Assembly (NCBI RefSeq): GCF_900182925.1
Contig: NZ_LT900024.1
Coordinates: 2,976,001-3,040,000 of the forward strand
Source of the DNA: Psychrobacter sp. LV10R520-6
Lineage (GTDB): Bacteria > Pseudomonadota > Gammaproteobacteria > Pseudomonadales > Moraxellaceae
Length of the DNA stretch: 64,000 nt
Direction: 5' to 3'
In this document: positions 9,118-18,932 of the stretch, one piece after another
Numbering within the stretch: position 1 is the stretch's first letter
How the letters are laid out: each line of letters opens with the position of its first letter
Program-made: the position numbers and the translations under genes
The notes under the pieces: model-generated
The model's database searches: none
What the model saw: the letters and a program-made list of their open reading frames with translations, nothing else
Told to the model about the DNA's origin: nothing

Positions 9118-10335
9118 TTAACTTAACGCTGAAGTTATGACTTTTACCGTCTCTGCTGCCATGTGATAACAACTTTCGATATTACCTTGTCCGCACCAGT
9201 CGCCACTGACAATCCATTGATGATTGTTATCAACTAAGATACCAAGCTCTTTATTGGTTTTAGTACTGTTAACCGTCGCAGCATAACGCCAGCGGTGACA
9301 GTCACTTTGGCTAGGTGCCGTATCTTTGTCCCAGTCCAGTGCTTGCTGCGCAGCTTGCATTAATTGCGCTTTTATTGTTTCGATATCATCATCGACATGT
9401 GCCTGCGACCAGTCGTTACGGGCATGAATAGTGACGCTAGGTAGGAGATTGTTATGCATAGGCTTATGATGCTCTATGAATATTCTATCGAGTATAGAGT
9501 CAGTCATATAGGCCACATCCCATACTGGTGTTGCATTGCGATTTAGCGTCTTAGGTAGCTGTTCTACGTCATTCCAACCTAGCATCAGCGTATAGCACGC
9601 TTGCATTTGTGGTTCAGTAATTTTTGCTTGCTTATTAAAGCCACTATCCGCCATTAATTCTACCGCCTGACCATTTGGCGCGGTACAAATAACCCAGTCG
9701 AACCAGCCCAAGCTGTTACCGTTCTCGTCAAACAATTCAGTTTTTTTATCGGGAGAGTCGTTCTGTGAGTTATTGCTTTGCCGTTCTAGAGGGGCAACCC
9801 GAGTTTTAAACTCTAATGTTGTCAACTGTAGATCGTCAGCCAATGCTCTTCCCCAACTGGTCATTTTAGGGGTGCTGATATAGCGGGCGTGGATAGTATC
9901 CCATTGCTCTTTCTTAGTTACTATAGACGACTGATGGTTATCGTTGGCTGGCACTAAATCAACCACTTGGGCACACCAAGGTTGTAGCATACCTGTAGCT
10001 AACCACGGCTTGATAAACTGTGAAAATTCAGTCGATTTTGCGGTAAAAAACTGCGCCCCGAATGCCCATTGCCAGTTTTTGGCGGTGCTCTCATCCGTAC
10101 GATAGCGGGTTGCCAAACGACCAACGCTACGTGATTTTTCAAAAACAGTTATCTGTGGCAAGCTTGCACGAGCAGCAGGTTTATCGCCTTGCTGATTAAA
10201 CGCCCGCTCTAATAACGTGGCGGTCAACAACCCAGTAAGCCCGCCACCAATGATGGCTATTGTTGGGACGGTGTGGTCAGTATCAGAGGTGTGGGTTTTG
10301 GTGTTATTAGCATCATTTAGAGAATGGTCAGTCAT
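9118..10335 (-). CDS. FAD/NAD(P)-dependent oxidoreductase, renalase-like
   Basis: A 405-residue flavoprotein. The FAD dinucleotide-binding fold is at the N terminus (IAIIGGGLTGLLTATLLERA), preceded by about 25 polar residues. A renalase/amine-oxidase-like body follows (KSRSVGRLATRYR, then FGAQFFTA), and the C-terminal FAD contact is WIVSGDWCGQGNIESCY. Substrate is unknown; in this family oxidation of nicotinamide-like dinucleotides has been described for some members, but that cannot be assigned here. It converges on the YeeE pair and is separated from acs by about 170 bp. Confidence 0.78.
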   Translation of the reverse strand: MTDHSLNDANNTKTHTSDTDHTVPTIAIIGGGLTGLLTATLLERAFNQQGDKPAARASLPQITVFEKSRSVGRLATRYRTDESTAKNWQWAFGAQFFTAKSTEFSQFIKPWLATGMLQPWCAQVVDLVPANDNHQSSIVTKKEQWDTIHARYISTPKMTSWGRALADDLQLTTLEFKTRVAPLERQSNNSQNDSPDKKTELFDENGNSLGWFDWVICTAPNGQAVELMADSGFNKQAKITEPQMQACYTLMLGWNDVEQLPKTLNRNATPVWDVAYMTDSILDRIFIEHHKPMHNNLLPSVTIHARNDWSQAHVDDDIETIKAQLMQAAQQALDWDKDTAPSQSDCHRWRYAATVNSTKTNKELGILVDNNHQWIVSGDWCGQGNIESCYHMAAETVKVITSALS

Positions 10336-10431
10336 AATGACAATAGGCCTTATAGGATATTTGGTAATAAGTAAAAAGGAAGTTCAAATCGTTTAAAGCG
10401 TATCGCTTTATCCTATTTTGAGGATAGCCAT

Positions 10432-10468
10432 ATTAAAAAGCCATGCTATGCTATCTTGAATAGCATGA
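10432..10468 (-). terminator. Probable terminator of acs
   Basis: On the minus strand an 8-bp stem catgctat/atagcatg with a 10-nt loop is followed by gctttttaat. It lies about 40 nt downstream of the acs stop codon. Confidence 0.6.
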
Positions 10469-10506
10469 CTTATTCTAGGCTCTTAACAGCCATTATTTAT
10501 TAAACA

Positions 10507-12474
10507 TTAATGACACGCCTTACGTTCAGCTTTGACCACTTCAACCAGCTTATTGATCACCGAGCTATCAGCAAGGGTGGATAAATCCCCCAGCCCTACA
10601 TATTGCCCAGCGGCTAGGCTACGCAAGATACGGCGCATGATTTTGCCAGAGCGGGTTTTGGGAAGGACATCTACGAGATAGATGGCATCTAAGTTGGCAA
10701 TCGGTCCAATCGCGGTGCGCACGTGGCGATTTAGCTCGGTTTTTAGACGTTCACTGGCGGCCTCGCCAGATTTGAGAATAACAAAGGCACAAACGCCTGT
10801 ACCTCGAATGTCGTGTGGCATGCCAACCACAGCCGCTTCCGCAGTAGAAGGGTGGGCGACGATTGCGCTTTCAATTTCGGCTGTGCCCAGTCTATGTCCT
10901 GAGACGTTGAGCACATCATCAACGCGGCCAGTAATCCAGTAGTGACCATCTTCATCGCGCTGCACGCCATCACCAGTAAAGTAATGACCTAAATAAGTGC
11001 TAAAGTAAGTCTCTAAAAAGCGTTCATGATCGTTATAGATAGTGCGCATCTGTCCAGGCCAGCTGTTACTGATGACCAAATTACCCTCAGCGGGACCGTC
11101 AAGCACGGTGCTATCGGTATCCATGATATTTGGTATGATGCCGTATAACGGGTTCATTGCGGCACCTGGCTTGAGTGCCACCGTACCCGGAATCGGCGCG
11201 AGCAAAATACCACCGGTTTCTGTCTGCCACCAAGTATCGACAATTGGACAGCGACTGCCACCAACGACATGGTAGTACCAATCCCATGCTTCAGGATTGA
11301 TAGGCTCGCCGACCGTACCGAGCAAACGTAGACTTGAGCGTTCAGACTCCCGAACAAAAGCGTCGCCTTCTTTCATCATTGCTCGAATGGCGGTAGGGGC
11401 GGTATATAAGATACTAATATTATGCTTATCGATGATATGGCCGACCCGTGCCCATGTCGGATATTCTGGCACACCCTCGAACATGACTGTCGTGGTCCCA
11501 TTGGCAAGGGGCGCATAGGTGGCATAGGTATGACCTGTTACCCAGCCCACATCAGCGGTACACCAGTAGATGTCATCATCTTTGATGTCGAAGACATCAC
11601 GGAACGTTGATAGCGCATAAGTAATATAACCACCAGTGGTGTGCAGCACGCCTTTGGGCTTACCAGTTGATCCGGATGTGTACAATAAAAACAGTGGGTC
11701 TTCGGCATTCATCACTTCTGGTTCGCACTGCTTTTTTTCGCCACTGACCAAAGTATGATACCAAACATCGCGGCGACCACTCATTGGAATGGAATTACCA
11801 GTACGATGCACCACAATCACTTTTTCAACGCTTTCTGTACCATCGATATCTAAGGCGCGGTCGACATTTACTTTTAATGGTGTGATCTTATTACCACGCA
11901 AACCTTCATCAGCGGTAATGACCAGCTTAGACTGACTGTCAATGATACGGTTACCGAGACTTTCAGCTGAAAAACCGCCAAACACCACTGAATGCACCGC
12001 ACCGATACGCGTACATGCCAGCATGGCTACCATGGATTCCGGTATCATCGGCATATATAGAGTTACGCGGTCGCCTTTTTTGACCCCAAGTTTACGCATG
12101 GCATTACCTAAACGGCAAACCTCAGCATGCAATTCTTTAAATGAGATGATTTTATGCAAGGAGGGGTGATCCCCTTCCCAAATAATGGCAGGCTTGTAAG
12201 GGTTGGTTTTTAGGTGACGATCGAGACAGTTGACCGAAATATTCAGCTCACCATCTTCGAACCACTTGATGCGGAAGTCCTCTAAATCATAGCTGACGTT
12301 GCTGATCTTGGTGGGCTTTTTTATCCAGTCGATTTGTTCAGCCCGCTCAGCCCAAAAAGCATCAAGCGCATCAGATGAATCAGTAGAATGCTTATAGGTC
12401 TGCACATACTGTTCAGGGGTAATGTTGGCGGTGGCGACAAATTCAGCCGTAATAGGAAACGATTTCTGAGTCAT
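10507..12474 (-). CDS. acs: Acetyl-CoA synthetase
   Basis: Activates acetate to acetyl-CoA through acetyl-AMP. The open frame extends further upstream, but the ATG at 12474 ([12 protein letters not shown]) has the SD aaggaag at good spacing and gives the usual 655 residues. Motifs: the AMP-binding loop [10 protein letters not shown], the WWQTETGG motif, [16 protein letters not shown] with the hinge Asp region, and the C-terminal catalytic-lysine motif [11 protein letters not shown] that is controlled by acetylation in other species. Together with ackA-pta further on, the cell has both the high-affinity and the reversible acetate routes. Confidence 0.97.
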   Translation of the reverse strand: MTQKSFPITAEFVATANITPEQYVQTYKHSTDSSDALDAFWAERAEQIDWIKKPTKISNVSYDLEDFRIKWFEDGELNISVNCLDRHLKTNPYKPAIIWEGDHPSLHKIISFKELHAEVCRLGNAMRKLGVKKGDRVTLYMPMIPESMVAMLACTRIGAVHSVVFGGFSAESLGNRIIDSQSKLVITADEGLRGNKITPLKVNVDRALDIDGTESVEKVIVVHRTGNSIPMSGRRDVWYHTLVSGEKKQCEPEVMNAEDPLFLLYTSGSTGKPKGVLHTTGGYITYALSTFRDVFDIKDDDIYWCTADVGWVTGHTYATYAPLANGTTTVMFEGVPEYPTWARVGHIIDKHNISILYTAPTAIRAMMKEGDAFVRESERSSLRLLGTVGEPINPEAWDWYYHVVGGSRCPIVDTWWQTETGGILLAPIPGTVALKPGAAMNPLYGIIPNIMDTDSTVLDGPAEGNLVISNSWPGQMRTIYNDHERFLETYFSTYLGHYFTGDGVQRDEDGHYWITGRVDDVLNVSGHRLGTAEIESAIVAHPSTAEAAVVGMPHDIRGTGVCAFVILKSGEAASERLKTELNRHVRTAIGPIANLDAIYLVDVLPKTRSGKIMRRILRSLAAGQYVGLGDLSTLADSSVINKLVEVVKAERKACH

Positions 12475-12846
12475 GATAACTTCCTTTTTAATTATTATTA
12501 CCTGTATAGGCTTGGGTTGATAATAGCGGTAACTTATCAACGACAATCGATACAGGCGATGCGGCGTCATCTTCCATAATGTGCGACACCTTAGTTCTAG
12601 TTTGACAAATAAGGGGGGCTGTTGCAAGACATCAACGGCTAATTGCAACAATATCACTGTACGTATGTACACCTAGCATCTACTGTTACTTATTATTAAG
12701 TATTTACTTTTAATTGAAGGTTTATTTTTAGAGCAGTTGATATTTAGCCCTTGTAACGTTGACTTAAATATGGACAATAGCCACTCTAAAAACATCTTTT
12801 TAAACTTATCGCTTTATGAACTTAACCGCAATGGACAATTACCGCT
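12475..12846. other. Divergent promoter region acs / HI0933-family gene
   Basis: 372 bp between divergent genes. It contains an 8-bp perfect inverted repeat (12620-12650) likely to be a regulator site or hairpin. The acs frame stays open through part of it, but that stretch (for example [16 protein letters not shown]) has no family similarity and is treated as leader. Confidence 0.55.
12620..12650. promoter_or_regulatory. Operator-like inverted repeat tgttgcaa-N15-ttgcaaca
   Basis: Perfect 8-bp arms (12620-12627 and 12643-12650) with 15-bp spacing, about 146 bp upstream of the acs start and about 200 bp upstream of the divergent flavoprotein gene. The centre-to-centre spacing is about two helical turns, which suits a dimeric regulator. 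No regulator can be named. Confidence 0.4.
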
Positions 12847-14157
12847 ATGAACAATAGTCATAATGGAAAAAACCTCAGCTATTATGATGTCATTATCATT
12901 GGTGCGGGTGCGTCAGGACTATACTGCGCGCTCACTGCTGGCCGCCGTGGCCGTCGCGTACTGGTGCTCGATCATGCCAACAAAGCGGGCAAAAAAATCT
13001 TAATGTCAGGCGGCGGTCGTTGTAACTTTACTAATTATTTCGTGGAGCCTGAGCACTTTATCGGGGCCAATCAACATTTCTGTAAATCAGCGCTGAGCCG
13101 TTATCCCAGCTGGGAATTTATTGGGCTGGTTGAGCAACATAAGATTGCCTATCACGAACGCGAACATGGACAGCTATTCTGCGACGATTCCGCACAAGAT
13201 ATCTTGTCAATGCTGCTGGACGAATGCGCGGCGACCGGTGTGCAAGTACGTCTCAATACTCAGGTTGAACAGGTTTGGGTCCCTGAGAATGGTGACCGTA
13301 ATGCAAACAATGATAGCGCGCGCTTTCAGCTGTTAACGAGTAAGAAACTCAGTAAGAAGGATAAAAAAGACTCGGCAGACGAGATGAAGCCAGCTCAAAC
13401 GACCTATAGCTGTGAATCGCTGGTGGTCGCCACTGGTGGGCTTTCTATTCCAACGATGGGCGCCAGTGGTCTAGGATATGAGTTGGCACAGCAGTTTGGA
13501 CATCACTTAAATCCTATAGATGCTAGCCTCGTACCGTTTACTTTTACCGATAAAACAGGTGAGTTGATTCGCGCGTTGGCGGGTATCAGCTTACCAGTCA
13601 TTGCTAGTAACGCTCGTATCTCGTTCCGACTGTCAATGCTATTTACTCATCGAGGACTGTCTGGTCCTGCGATGCTGCAGCTGTCTAACTATTGGCAAAC
13701 GGGCGAATATATTAGCATTAACTTACTCCCCGATATCGATATAACTGAGTTGCTACTTGCTCATAAAAAGTCGCATCCGAAGCAGCTCATCCGTACAGTA
13801 CTGACTGATTATACTAATAATAGCTTACCTAAAAAGCTACTGACCGCACTACAAACTACGCTGTGGGACGATATCAAAAACACTGAGCTTGCTAATATTA
13901 AAGATGAACGTCTAGCAGAGCTTGGGGCGACCATTAATGGTTGGCAACTCAAACCCTCTGGCACCGAAGGCTATCGTACCGCTGAGGTTACTCGCGGTGG
14001 TGTGAGGACTGATGAAGTCTCGTCCAAAACCATGCAAAGCAACTATCAAGAGGGACTATATTTCATTGGTGAAGTGCTGGATGTGACGGGTTGGCTTGGC
14101 GGCTACAACTTCCAATGGGCATGGGCAAGTGGTTTTGTTTGCGGTGAGGTTATTTGA
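12847..14157 (+). CDS. HI0933-family NAD(P)/FAD-dependent oxidoreductase
   Basis: A 436-residue flavoprotein of the HI0933/BaiN type. N-terminal FAD fold DVIIIGAGASGLYCALTAGR; the family signature KILMSGGGRCNFTN (about residues 50-63); GGLSIPTMGASGLGYE in the middle; and the C-terminal TGWLGGYNFQWAWASG. Members are cytosolic; their physiological substrate in proteobacteria is generally unknown. A lysine-rich stretch around residue 165-175 (SKKLSKKDKKDS) is an insertion unlike the conserved core. The gene stands alone, divergent from acs. Confidence 0.88.
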   Translation: MNNSHNGKNLSYYDVIIIGAGASGLYCALTAGRRGRRVLVLDHANKAGKKILMSGGGRCNFTNYFVEPEHFIGANQHFCKSALSRYPSWEFIGLVEQHKIAYHEREHGQLFCDDSAQDILSMLLDECAATGVQVRLNTQVEQVWVPENGDRNANNDSARFQLLTSKKLSKKDKKDSADEMKPAQTTYSCESLVVATGGLSIPTMGASGLGYELAQQFGHHLNPIDASLVPFTFTDKTGELIRALAGISLPVIASNARISFRLSMLFTHRGLSGPAMLQLSNYWQTGEYISINLLPDIDITELLLAHKKSHPKQLIRTVLTDYTNNSLPKKLLTALQTTLWDDIKNTELANIKDERLAELGATINGWQLKPSGTEGYRTAEVTRGGVRTDEVSSKTMQSNYQEGLYFIGEVLDVTGWLGGYNFQWAWASGFVCGEVI

Positions 14158-14385
14158 TTGCAAGTTTATATGTCATCTCTATTTTATTTAGGATTCATTA
14201 TATATAGCAAGCAGGCAAGCGATTTAAATAATGTTTAATCTTGTGGTTTAGCCGCTTTTTATTTATAGTTAGCATTCTAGCTATTGTGAATTTTTAATAA
14301 CCATTAATGGCTGAAATATTTAGCATAACTTAACAGTTATTTATTGTCATATTTTTAAAATCGAGCTTATTTTAGGAGGTGATAA

Positions 14386-15357
14386 ATGCGTGCAATCAAA
14401 CATCTTCATGGCGATAAAGCGCCTCATTGGGTAGGGGATGGCTTTTATGTGAAAACCTTAATTAATCATCTTGAGGCCAATCCTGACTTTAATTATACCC
14501 ATACGGACCCTTTTTTATTGTTTGACTATGGTGAGCCGACGACATTTGCGCCCAACCCTAATTATGAGTCGCAGCCACATGGTGTCGGGCAGCATCCACA
14601 CAAAGGCTTTGAAACCGTAACCTTGGCCTATTCAGGTGAAATCAGTCATGCCGACTCAGCAGGCGGACACGGCGTTATCTTGGAAGGTGATGTGCAATGG
14701 ATGACCGCAGGACGCGGTATCATGCACGAGGAGTTTCACTCAACAGCATTTGGACAGCGCGGCGGTGTCTTTAGCATGGTACAGATGTGGATCAATCTAC
14801 CCCGCGCACACAAACTAGCCGATCCTAAGTATCAAACAATCAAACGTGCTGATATGCCTACCGTCGAGTTAACCGCCCATAACAACATCGGCGAGCAAGT
14901 GTCCATTGGTAAAGCCGTTATTATCGCTGGTGACTGGCAAGGAACGTCAGGCGCTGCCAGTACGTTTACCTCAGTCAATTTATGGGATATCGAATTACGC
15001 TTAGCAGGGTCGACGACCCTACAGATTCCGAATACTCATAACGTGATGCTACTGGTGCAAGAAGGTGAACTACTTATTAATGATAGGTTGGTCACTGCAG
15101 GACAACTTATCCAGTTTGAGGCGCCTATTGGGGGTAATGAGCAAAACTCACCAGCGCAAAATGATGTTACTGATACTATCAAACTTACTTATCCTGCAAC
15201 GTCTAATGCTCAGCCAACCTCAACATCGGTCAAGTTATTACTACTAAGTGGTGAACCTATTGGAGAACCGGTTGTGGGTTACGGACCATTCGTGATGACC
15301 ACGCAAGAAGAATTAAAGCAGACCTTCCGTGACTATCAAAATGGTAATTTTGGTTAA
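14386..15357 (+). CDS. Pirin family protein
   Basis: A 323-residue two-cupin protein. The N-terminal cupin has the metal-ligand pattern HPHKGFETVTLAYSGE with the later HEEF histidine/glutamate (MTAGRGIMHEEF), as in bacterial pirins and quercetinase-like YhhW. The C-terminal cupin ends with the conserved GEPIGEPVVGYGPFVM segment. Pirins bind Fe or other metals; functions reported range from quercetin 2,3-dioxygenase to regulation of metabolism. A strong SD (taggaggtgat) precedes the ATG. It converges on the OYE gene with a shared terminator. Confidence 0.9.
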   Translation: MRAIKHLHGDKAPHWVGDGFYVKTLINHLEANPDFNYTHTDPFLLFDYGEPTTFAPNPNYESQPHGVGQHPHKGFETVTLAYSGEISHADSAGGHGVILEGDVQWMTAGRGIMHEEFHSTAFGQRGGVFSMVQMWINLPRAHKLADPKYQTIKRADMPTVELTAHNNIGEQVSIGKAVIIAGDWQGTSGAASTFTSVNLWDIELRLAGSTTLQIPNTHNVMLLVQEGELLINDRLVTAGQLIQFEAPIGGNEQNSPAQNDVTDTIKLTYPATSNAQPTSTSVKLLLLSGEPIGEPVVGYGPFVMTTQEELKQTFRDYQNGNFG

Positions 15358-15400
15358 AGGTGCTTTTGGTTAAACGATAAAACCGTACCCAATAGGCAAT

Positions 15401-15442
15401 AAAAAAAGTCGCCTTACTATAAACAGTAAGGCGACTTTTTAT
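15401..15442. terminator. Bidirectional terminator between pirin and OYE genes
   Basis: Perfect 15-bp stem aaaagtcgccttact/agtaaggcgactttt with a short loop, flanked by an A tract and a T tract, so it can stop transcription from both convergent genes. Confidence 0.88.
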
Positions 15443-15483
15443 TTAGCAGTGGTAACTGCTATGTTTTTCAAACAATAGGCTGA

Positions 15484-16587
15484 TTAGGCTTCGTTCATGA
15501 AAGGGTAATCAGTATAGCCTACTGTCGTACCACCATAGAAGCTTTCTGGATGCTGCTCATTAAGTGGGGCATCTTCGCGAATACGCTCAGCCAAATCAGG
15601 ATTGGCAATATAGTCACGACCAAAAGCCACAGCATCAATAAAGCCTGCACGGATATTCTTTTCAGCTTTTTCGGCCGTGTAACCACCAGCAGCGATAATC
15701 AAGTTATCAAAGGCGTTACGGATATTCTGACGGAAGCCATCATTGTATGGCGTGCCACCGGCCCAATCAGGCTCAGACAGATGCAGATACATGATACCGC
15801 GTTTATTAATTTGCTCAATCATCCAGATATTTTCATCTTCGTGATAACCAGCTTCAACATTATTGAACGTGCCTAGTGGCGAAATTCGAATACCCACATG
15901 ATCACTATCCCAGGCATCAACGCAAGCATCGATAACATCAAGCGTTAAACGGGCACGGTTCTCACGACTGCCGCCGTACATATCTTCACGCTTGTTGGTA
16001 TGCTCTGCCCAAAACTGATGTAATAAATAACCATGAGCGCCATGAACTTCTACGCCATCAAAGCCAGCTTCTTGTGCGCATTTGGTCGCATGAACGAAGT
16101 CTGCAATCACTTGCTTAATCTCATCAAGCGTGGCTGGACGCGGCGGCGTAGCATCCACGCGAATGGCTAGGTTGTCACTGTCACGCAACGAGGTACGGAC
16201 GCCAACGTCGACATCGGAGGCAGAGATGGGCGCTTGTCCATCAGGCTGTACGCTTTTGTGTGCGACCAGACCAGTGTGCCACAACTGTACAACGATTTTA
16301 CCGCCTTTGGCATGCACATTGTCCACAATCGTTTTCCAAGCAGTGGTTTGATCTTGAGTATGGATACCCGGTGCGCCCGCATAGCCTTTCGCTTGAAATG
16401 AGACTTGCGTCGCCTCAGTAATAATTAAGCCTGCGCCAGTACGTTGCGAGTAATACTCTCCTGCCAATGCTGTCGGTACATCGCTTGGCTCAACCGCGCG
16501 CAAGCGGGTTAATGGTGCCATGATAATGCGGTTTTTTAAGTTCTGTGTGCCCATTTCGACGGATTCAAATAAGTTATCGTGTGCCAT
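15484..16587 (-). CDS. Old Yellow Enzyme family alkene reductase (NemA-like)
   Basis: A 367-residue FMN TIM-barrel enzyme reducing activated C=C bonds (enones, maleimides, nitro esters) with NAD(P)H. Seen: N-terminal KNRIIMAPLTRLRA, the YYSQRTGAGLIITEAT strand, LWHTGLVAH, the active-site motif VEVHGAHGYLLHQF with its His pair region, GGSRENRARL, and the C-terminal FMN-phosphate motif DAVAFGRDYIANPDL. SD aggg precedes the start. NemA in E. coli is under NemR with gloA; here no nemR is adjacent, although a glyoxalase-type gene lies 2 kb away. Confidence 0.92.
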   Translation of the reverse strand: MAHDNLFESVEMGTQNLKNRIIMAPLTRLRAVEPSDVPTALAGEYYSQRTGAGLIITEATQVSFQAKGYAGAPGIHTQDQTTAWKTIVDNVHAKGGKIVVQLWHTGLVAHKSVQPDGQAPISASDVDVGVRTSLRDSDNLAIRVDATPPRPATLDEIKQVIADFVHATKCAQEAGFDGVEVHGAHGYLLHQFWAEHTNKREDMYGGSRENRARLTLDVIDACVDAWDSDHVGIRISPLGTFNNVEAGYHEDENIWMIEQINKRGIMYLHLSEPDWAGGTPYNDGFRQNIRNAFDNLIIAAGGYTAEKAEKNIRAGFIDAVAFGRDYIANPDLAERIREDAPLNEQHPESFYGGTTVGYTDYPFMNEA

Positions 16588-16836
16588 AATCTGCCCTGTT
16601 CATTACTATTATAAAAAGATTAGTTGGTAATAAATCTTGCCTAAAAAATTATAAAAACACAAAAAAACATGTTTTTATCGATTTCCTTTATAGGGGGCAG
16701 GGCGGGTTATTCAAGCGAAATTTACAAACAGAAACACCGATATAGCATGACATCGATATTGATAAAACTCATCATTCACGTGCTCTTATCAGTGTATTAA
16801 GAAAGTAAATTTAATAAAAACGATGAAGGATGGATA

Positions 16837-17013
16837 ATGCTAATAATTGAAAAACAACAGCAAGAATTGGCTAAGCGATAAAGTGATTCAAATGACCTAG
16901 CAGATTACTTAGCAGCGCTTGCCAAGACACAATCCGTGTACGTAAATATTTCCAATTTTCTTAAGGTTTGGTATAGCTTGTTAGAAAGCAGTCGTTATAT
17001 TCATAATGGCTAA
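16837..17013 (+). pseudogene. Short ORF interrupted by one in-frame TAA
   Basis: From an ATG with an upstream gaagga SD, a 58-codon frame runs to TAA at 17011-17013 with a single in-frame TAA at codon 15 (16879-16881). The conceptual product reads MLIIEKQQQELAKR, stop, SDSNDLADYLAALAKT and onwards. The composition looks protein-like (helical, charged), so it may be the remnant of a small gene, but no family is recognised and chance cannot be excluded. Confidence 0.3.
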
Positions 17014-17145
17014 TTCATACTAAATAAAATAGATAGGAGTTATAAAAATCGTAAGGCTGGCAATGACGGTATGAAAATAAGTGGAAGGACTTAATGTTAG
17101 ATATTATCGGTATCGCAAGTGAGGTGATATGGATAACAAAATATA

Positions 17146-17186
17146 GGCAATAAAAAGCTGGAAATTTTGCCCAGCTTTTTATTGCC
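17146..17186. terminator. Strong orphan palindrome, terminator-like
   Basis: Arms ggcaataaaaagctgg (17146-17161) and ccagctttttattgcc (17171-17186) are perfectly complementary with a 9-nt loop. It contains A and T tracts on both sides and so would work as a terminator on either strand, but no intact gene ends nearby, consistent with loss of an upstream gene. Confidence 0.65.
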
Positions 17187-17308
17187 TTAAAGTTTTCTGG
17201 GTTAAAACCTATCGCATATTACCAATCGCAATAACCAAAAGCTCCAAACCAAACTGCTCACTAGATAGCAATTGAGTTTTAATCGCGCATCGGTAAGAAT
17301 GACTGCAT

Positions 17309-17350
17309 CTAATTTATAAAAGCTAACTTATAAAAGCCAATCTATAAAAC
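17309..17350. repeat. 14-bp tandem repeat, three units, in the lplA leader
   Basis: Units ctaatttataaaag, ctaacttataaaag and ccaatctataaaac follow each other without gaps and end next to the lplA Shine-Dalgarno sequence. Confidence 0.75.
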
Positions 17351-17373
17351 TCATTCTAAAGAGGAACAAATAA

Positions 17374-18378
17374 ATGAAACTACGTATCTTGAAATCTGCA
17401 GTAACCAACCCTTGGTTTAATCTGGCGACAGAAGATTGGATATTCCAAGCGCTTGACCCTGATTCGCATACGCTATTCTTATGGCGTAATGATGAAACTG
17501 TGGTGGTTGGGCGCTCGCAAAATCCTTGGGTAGAATGTAAAACCGATAAAATGGAAGAAGACAATGTCTTTCTGGCTCGTCGTCAAAGTGGTGGTGGGGC
17601 CGTTTTTCATGATTTAGGCAATACCAACTTTACCTTTTTATCGCCCAAAAACGAGTACGATCAGGCAACTAACTTTACTATCATCGTAAATGCTCTGAAA
17701 AAACTGGGTATAGATGCCGAGCTGTCTGGCCGTAACGACATGCAAGTGGGCGATCGAAAAATATCAGGCAGCGCCTTCAAACATGCTGTTGATAGAAGCT
17801 TTCATCATGGTACTTTACTGGTAAACGCCGACATGAAAAAGCTTGGCGATTACCTCAATCCGCATCCGCTAAAATTGCAAGCAAAAGGTATCAAGTCCGT
17901 GCGCTCGCGTGTCGCTAACTTAGTTGAATTCAATGAAGATATTAATCACGAGATGCTGTCTGAAGCGATTATCGAGGCATTTTGTGAATATTATGGACAA
18001 AGAGTTGAAGTAGAAGCGTTAGATGAAGCCAGTCTCGCAAAGCAGCCTAATCTGAATAAATACTATCAGCAAATGTCAGACTGGGATTGGCGCTTCGGTA
18101 AAACTCCGGAGTTCTCGCATCGTATCGAAACTCGGTTTGATTGGGGAATGATCGATTTACATATGGATGTGAAGCAAGCGGTAATTGAAGAGGTGGTCAT
18201 ATTTTCTGATGCACTAAATGTTGAGTTGATTGACACTTTAAAAGACACGCTGACCGGAATTAAATACAACAAGAATGACGTTAGAGCCACGCTTGATGAA
18301 TTAAAGAAAGCGCAACCTGATTTAGCAGCGCAAGTTGACGATTTTTGCGGGTGGTTGATTGGTGAGATGGAAGGTTAG
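17374..18378 (+). CDS. lplA: Lipoate-protein ligase A
   Basis: Attaches free lipoate, through lipoyl-AMP, to lysines of lipoyl domains of 2-oxoacid dehydrogenases and GcvH. Motifs: FNLATEDWIF, LFLWRNDETVVVGRSQNPW, ARRQSGGGAVFHDLGNTNF (lipoate/ATP loop), GDRKISGSAFK with the catalytic Lys, HHGTLLVNAD. The C-terminal accessory domain is present (334 residues, the two-domain E. coli-like form). A clear SD (aaagagg) precedes the ATG. A degenerate second copy of its last about 40 codons follows the next gene (18933-19058). Confidence 0.93.
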   Translation: MKLRILKSAVTNPWFNLATEDWIFQALDPDSHTLFLWRNDETVVVGRSQNPWVECKTDKMEEDNVFLARRQSGGGAVFHDLGNTNFTFLSPKNEYDQATNFTIIVNALKKLGIDAELSGRNDMQVGDRKISGSAFKHAVDRSFHHGTLLVNADMKKLGDYLNPHPLKLQAKGIKSVRSRVANLVEFNEDINHEMLSEAIIEAFCEYYGQRVEVEALDEASLAKQPNLNKYYQQMSDWDWRFGKTPEFSHRIETRFDWGMIDLHMDVKQAVIEEVVIFSDALNVELIDTLKDTLTGIKYNKNDVRATLDELKKAQPDLAAQVDDFCGWLIGEMEG

Positions 18379-18471
18379 ATTTTGGGCTTTGTGTGTTATA
18401 AGAATGAAACATAATCCACAGTATCTGCAATTACTAAATTTTCCAAGAATTATAAATTATAAGGAGTTGTT

Positions 18472-18888
18472 ATGAAATACTTACATGCAATGATTAGAAC
18501 GAACAAACTAGAGGACACCTTAAACTTCTATTGTGAGCTTATGGGATTGAAACTTCTTAGGAAGAAGGACTCTGAATCAGGTAGATTTAGCTTATACTTT
18601 TTAGCGACCCATGAAGGTGCTCCAGAGATTGAGGTTACTCATAACTGGGACGAAGAAGAATATGCCAACGGAAACAACTTTGGGCACTTTGCCTTTAAAG
18701 TCGACAACATCTATGAGCAATGCGAAACATTTATGGAAGCTGGTGTCGATATATTAAGACCGCCTAGAGACGGGTATATGGCTTTCGTTAAAGACCCTAA
18801 CAATATCTCAATCGAACTGCTTCAAGATGGTGAGCGATTAGAGCCCATTGAACCTTGGATTTCGATGGAAAATATTGGTACATGGTAA
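18472..18888 (+). CDS. gloA: VOC-family glyoxalase I-like protein
   Basis: A 138-residue single-module vicinal-oxygen-chelate protein resembling lactoylglutathione lyase, which converts the methylglyoxal-glutathione hemithioacetal to S-lactoylglutathione. Metal ligands expected: His5 (LHAMIRT), Glu near IEVTHNW, His near NFGHFAFKV and Glu in NISIELLQDG, all present. The C-terminal tail (LEPIEPWISMENIGTW) is a little longer than in the minimal enzyme. SD aaggag. It lies between lplA and a decayed copy of the lplA 3' end, which suggests it entered or was rearranged with that segment. Another VOC function is possible. Confidence 0.85.
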   Translation: MKYLHAMIRTNKLEDTLNFYCELMGLKLLRKKDSESGRFSLYFLATHEGAPEIEVTHNWDEEEYANGNNFGHFAFKVDNIYEQCETFMEAGVDILRPPRDGYMAFVKDPNNISIELLQDGERLEPIEPWISMENIGTW

Positions 18889-18932
18889 ATAAAAAAGGTT
18901 AGATTAGCCTTATTAGACTCTCGCAGATAATG

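Larger units (their letters stand above)
16588..17373. other. Gene-poor region with decayed ORF and repeats
   Basis: About 790 bp between the OYE gene and lplA. It holds a stop-interrupted ORF (16837-17013), a 16-bp palindrome (17146-17186) and a 14-bp tandem repeat (17309-17350). No intact gene of normal size is seen; a 19-codon ORF starting at about 17094 runs into the palindrome. Confidence 0.6.

Noticed and set aside
12475-12672. Extension of the acs frame by 66 codons
   Set aside because: The ATG at 12474 has a good ribosome site and gives the normal length; the extension runs through the promoter region and has no family similarity.
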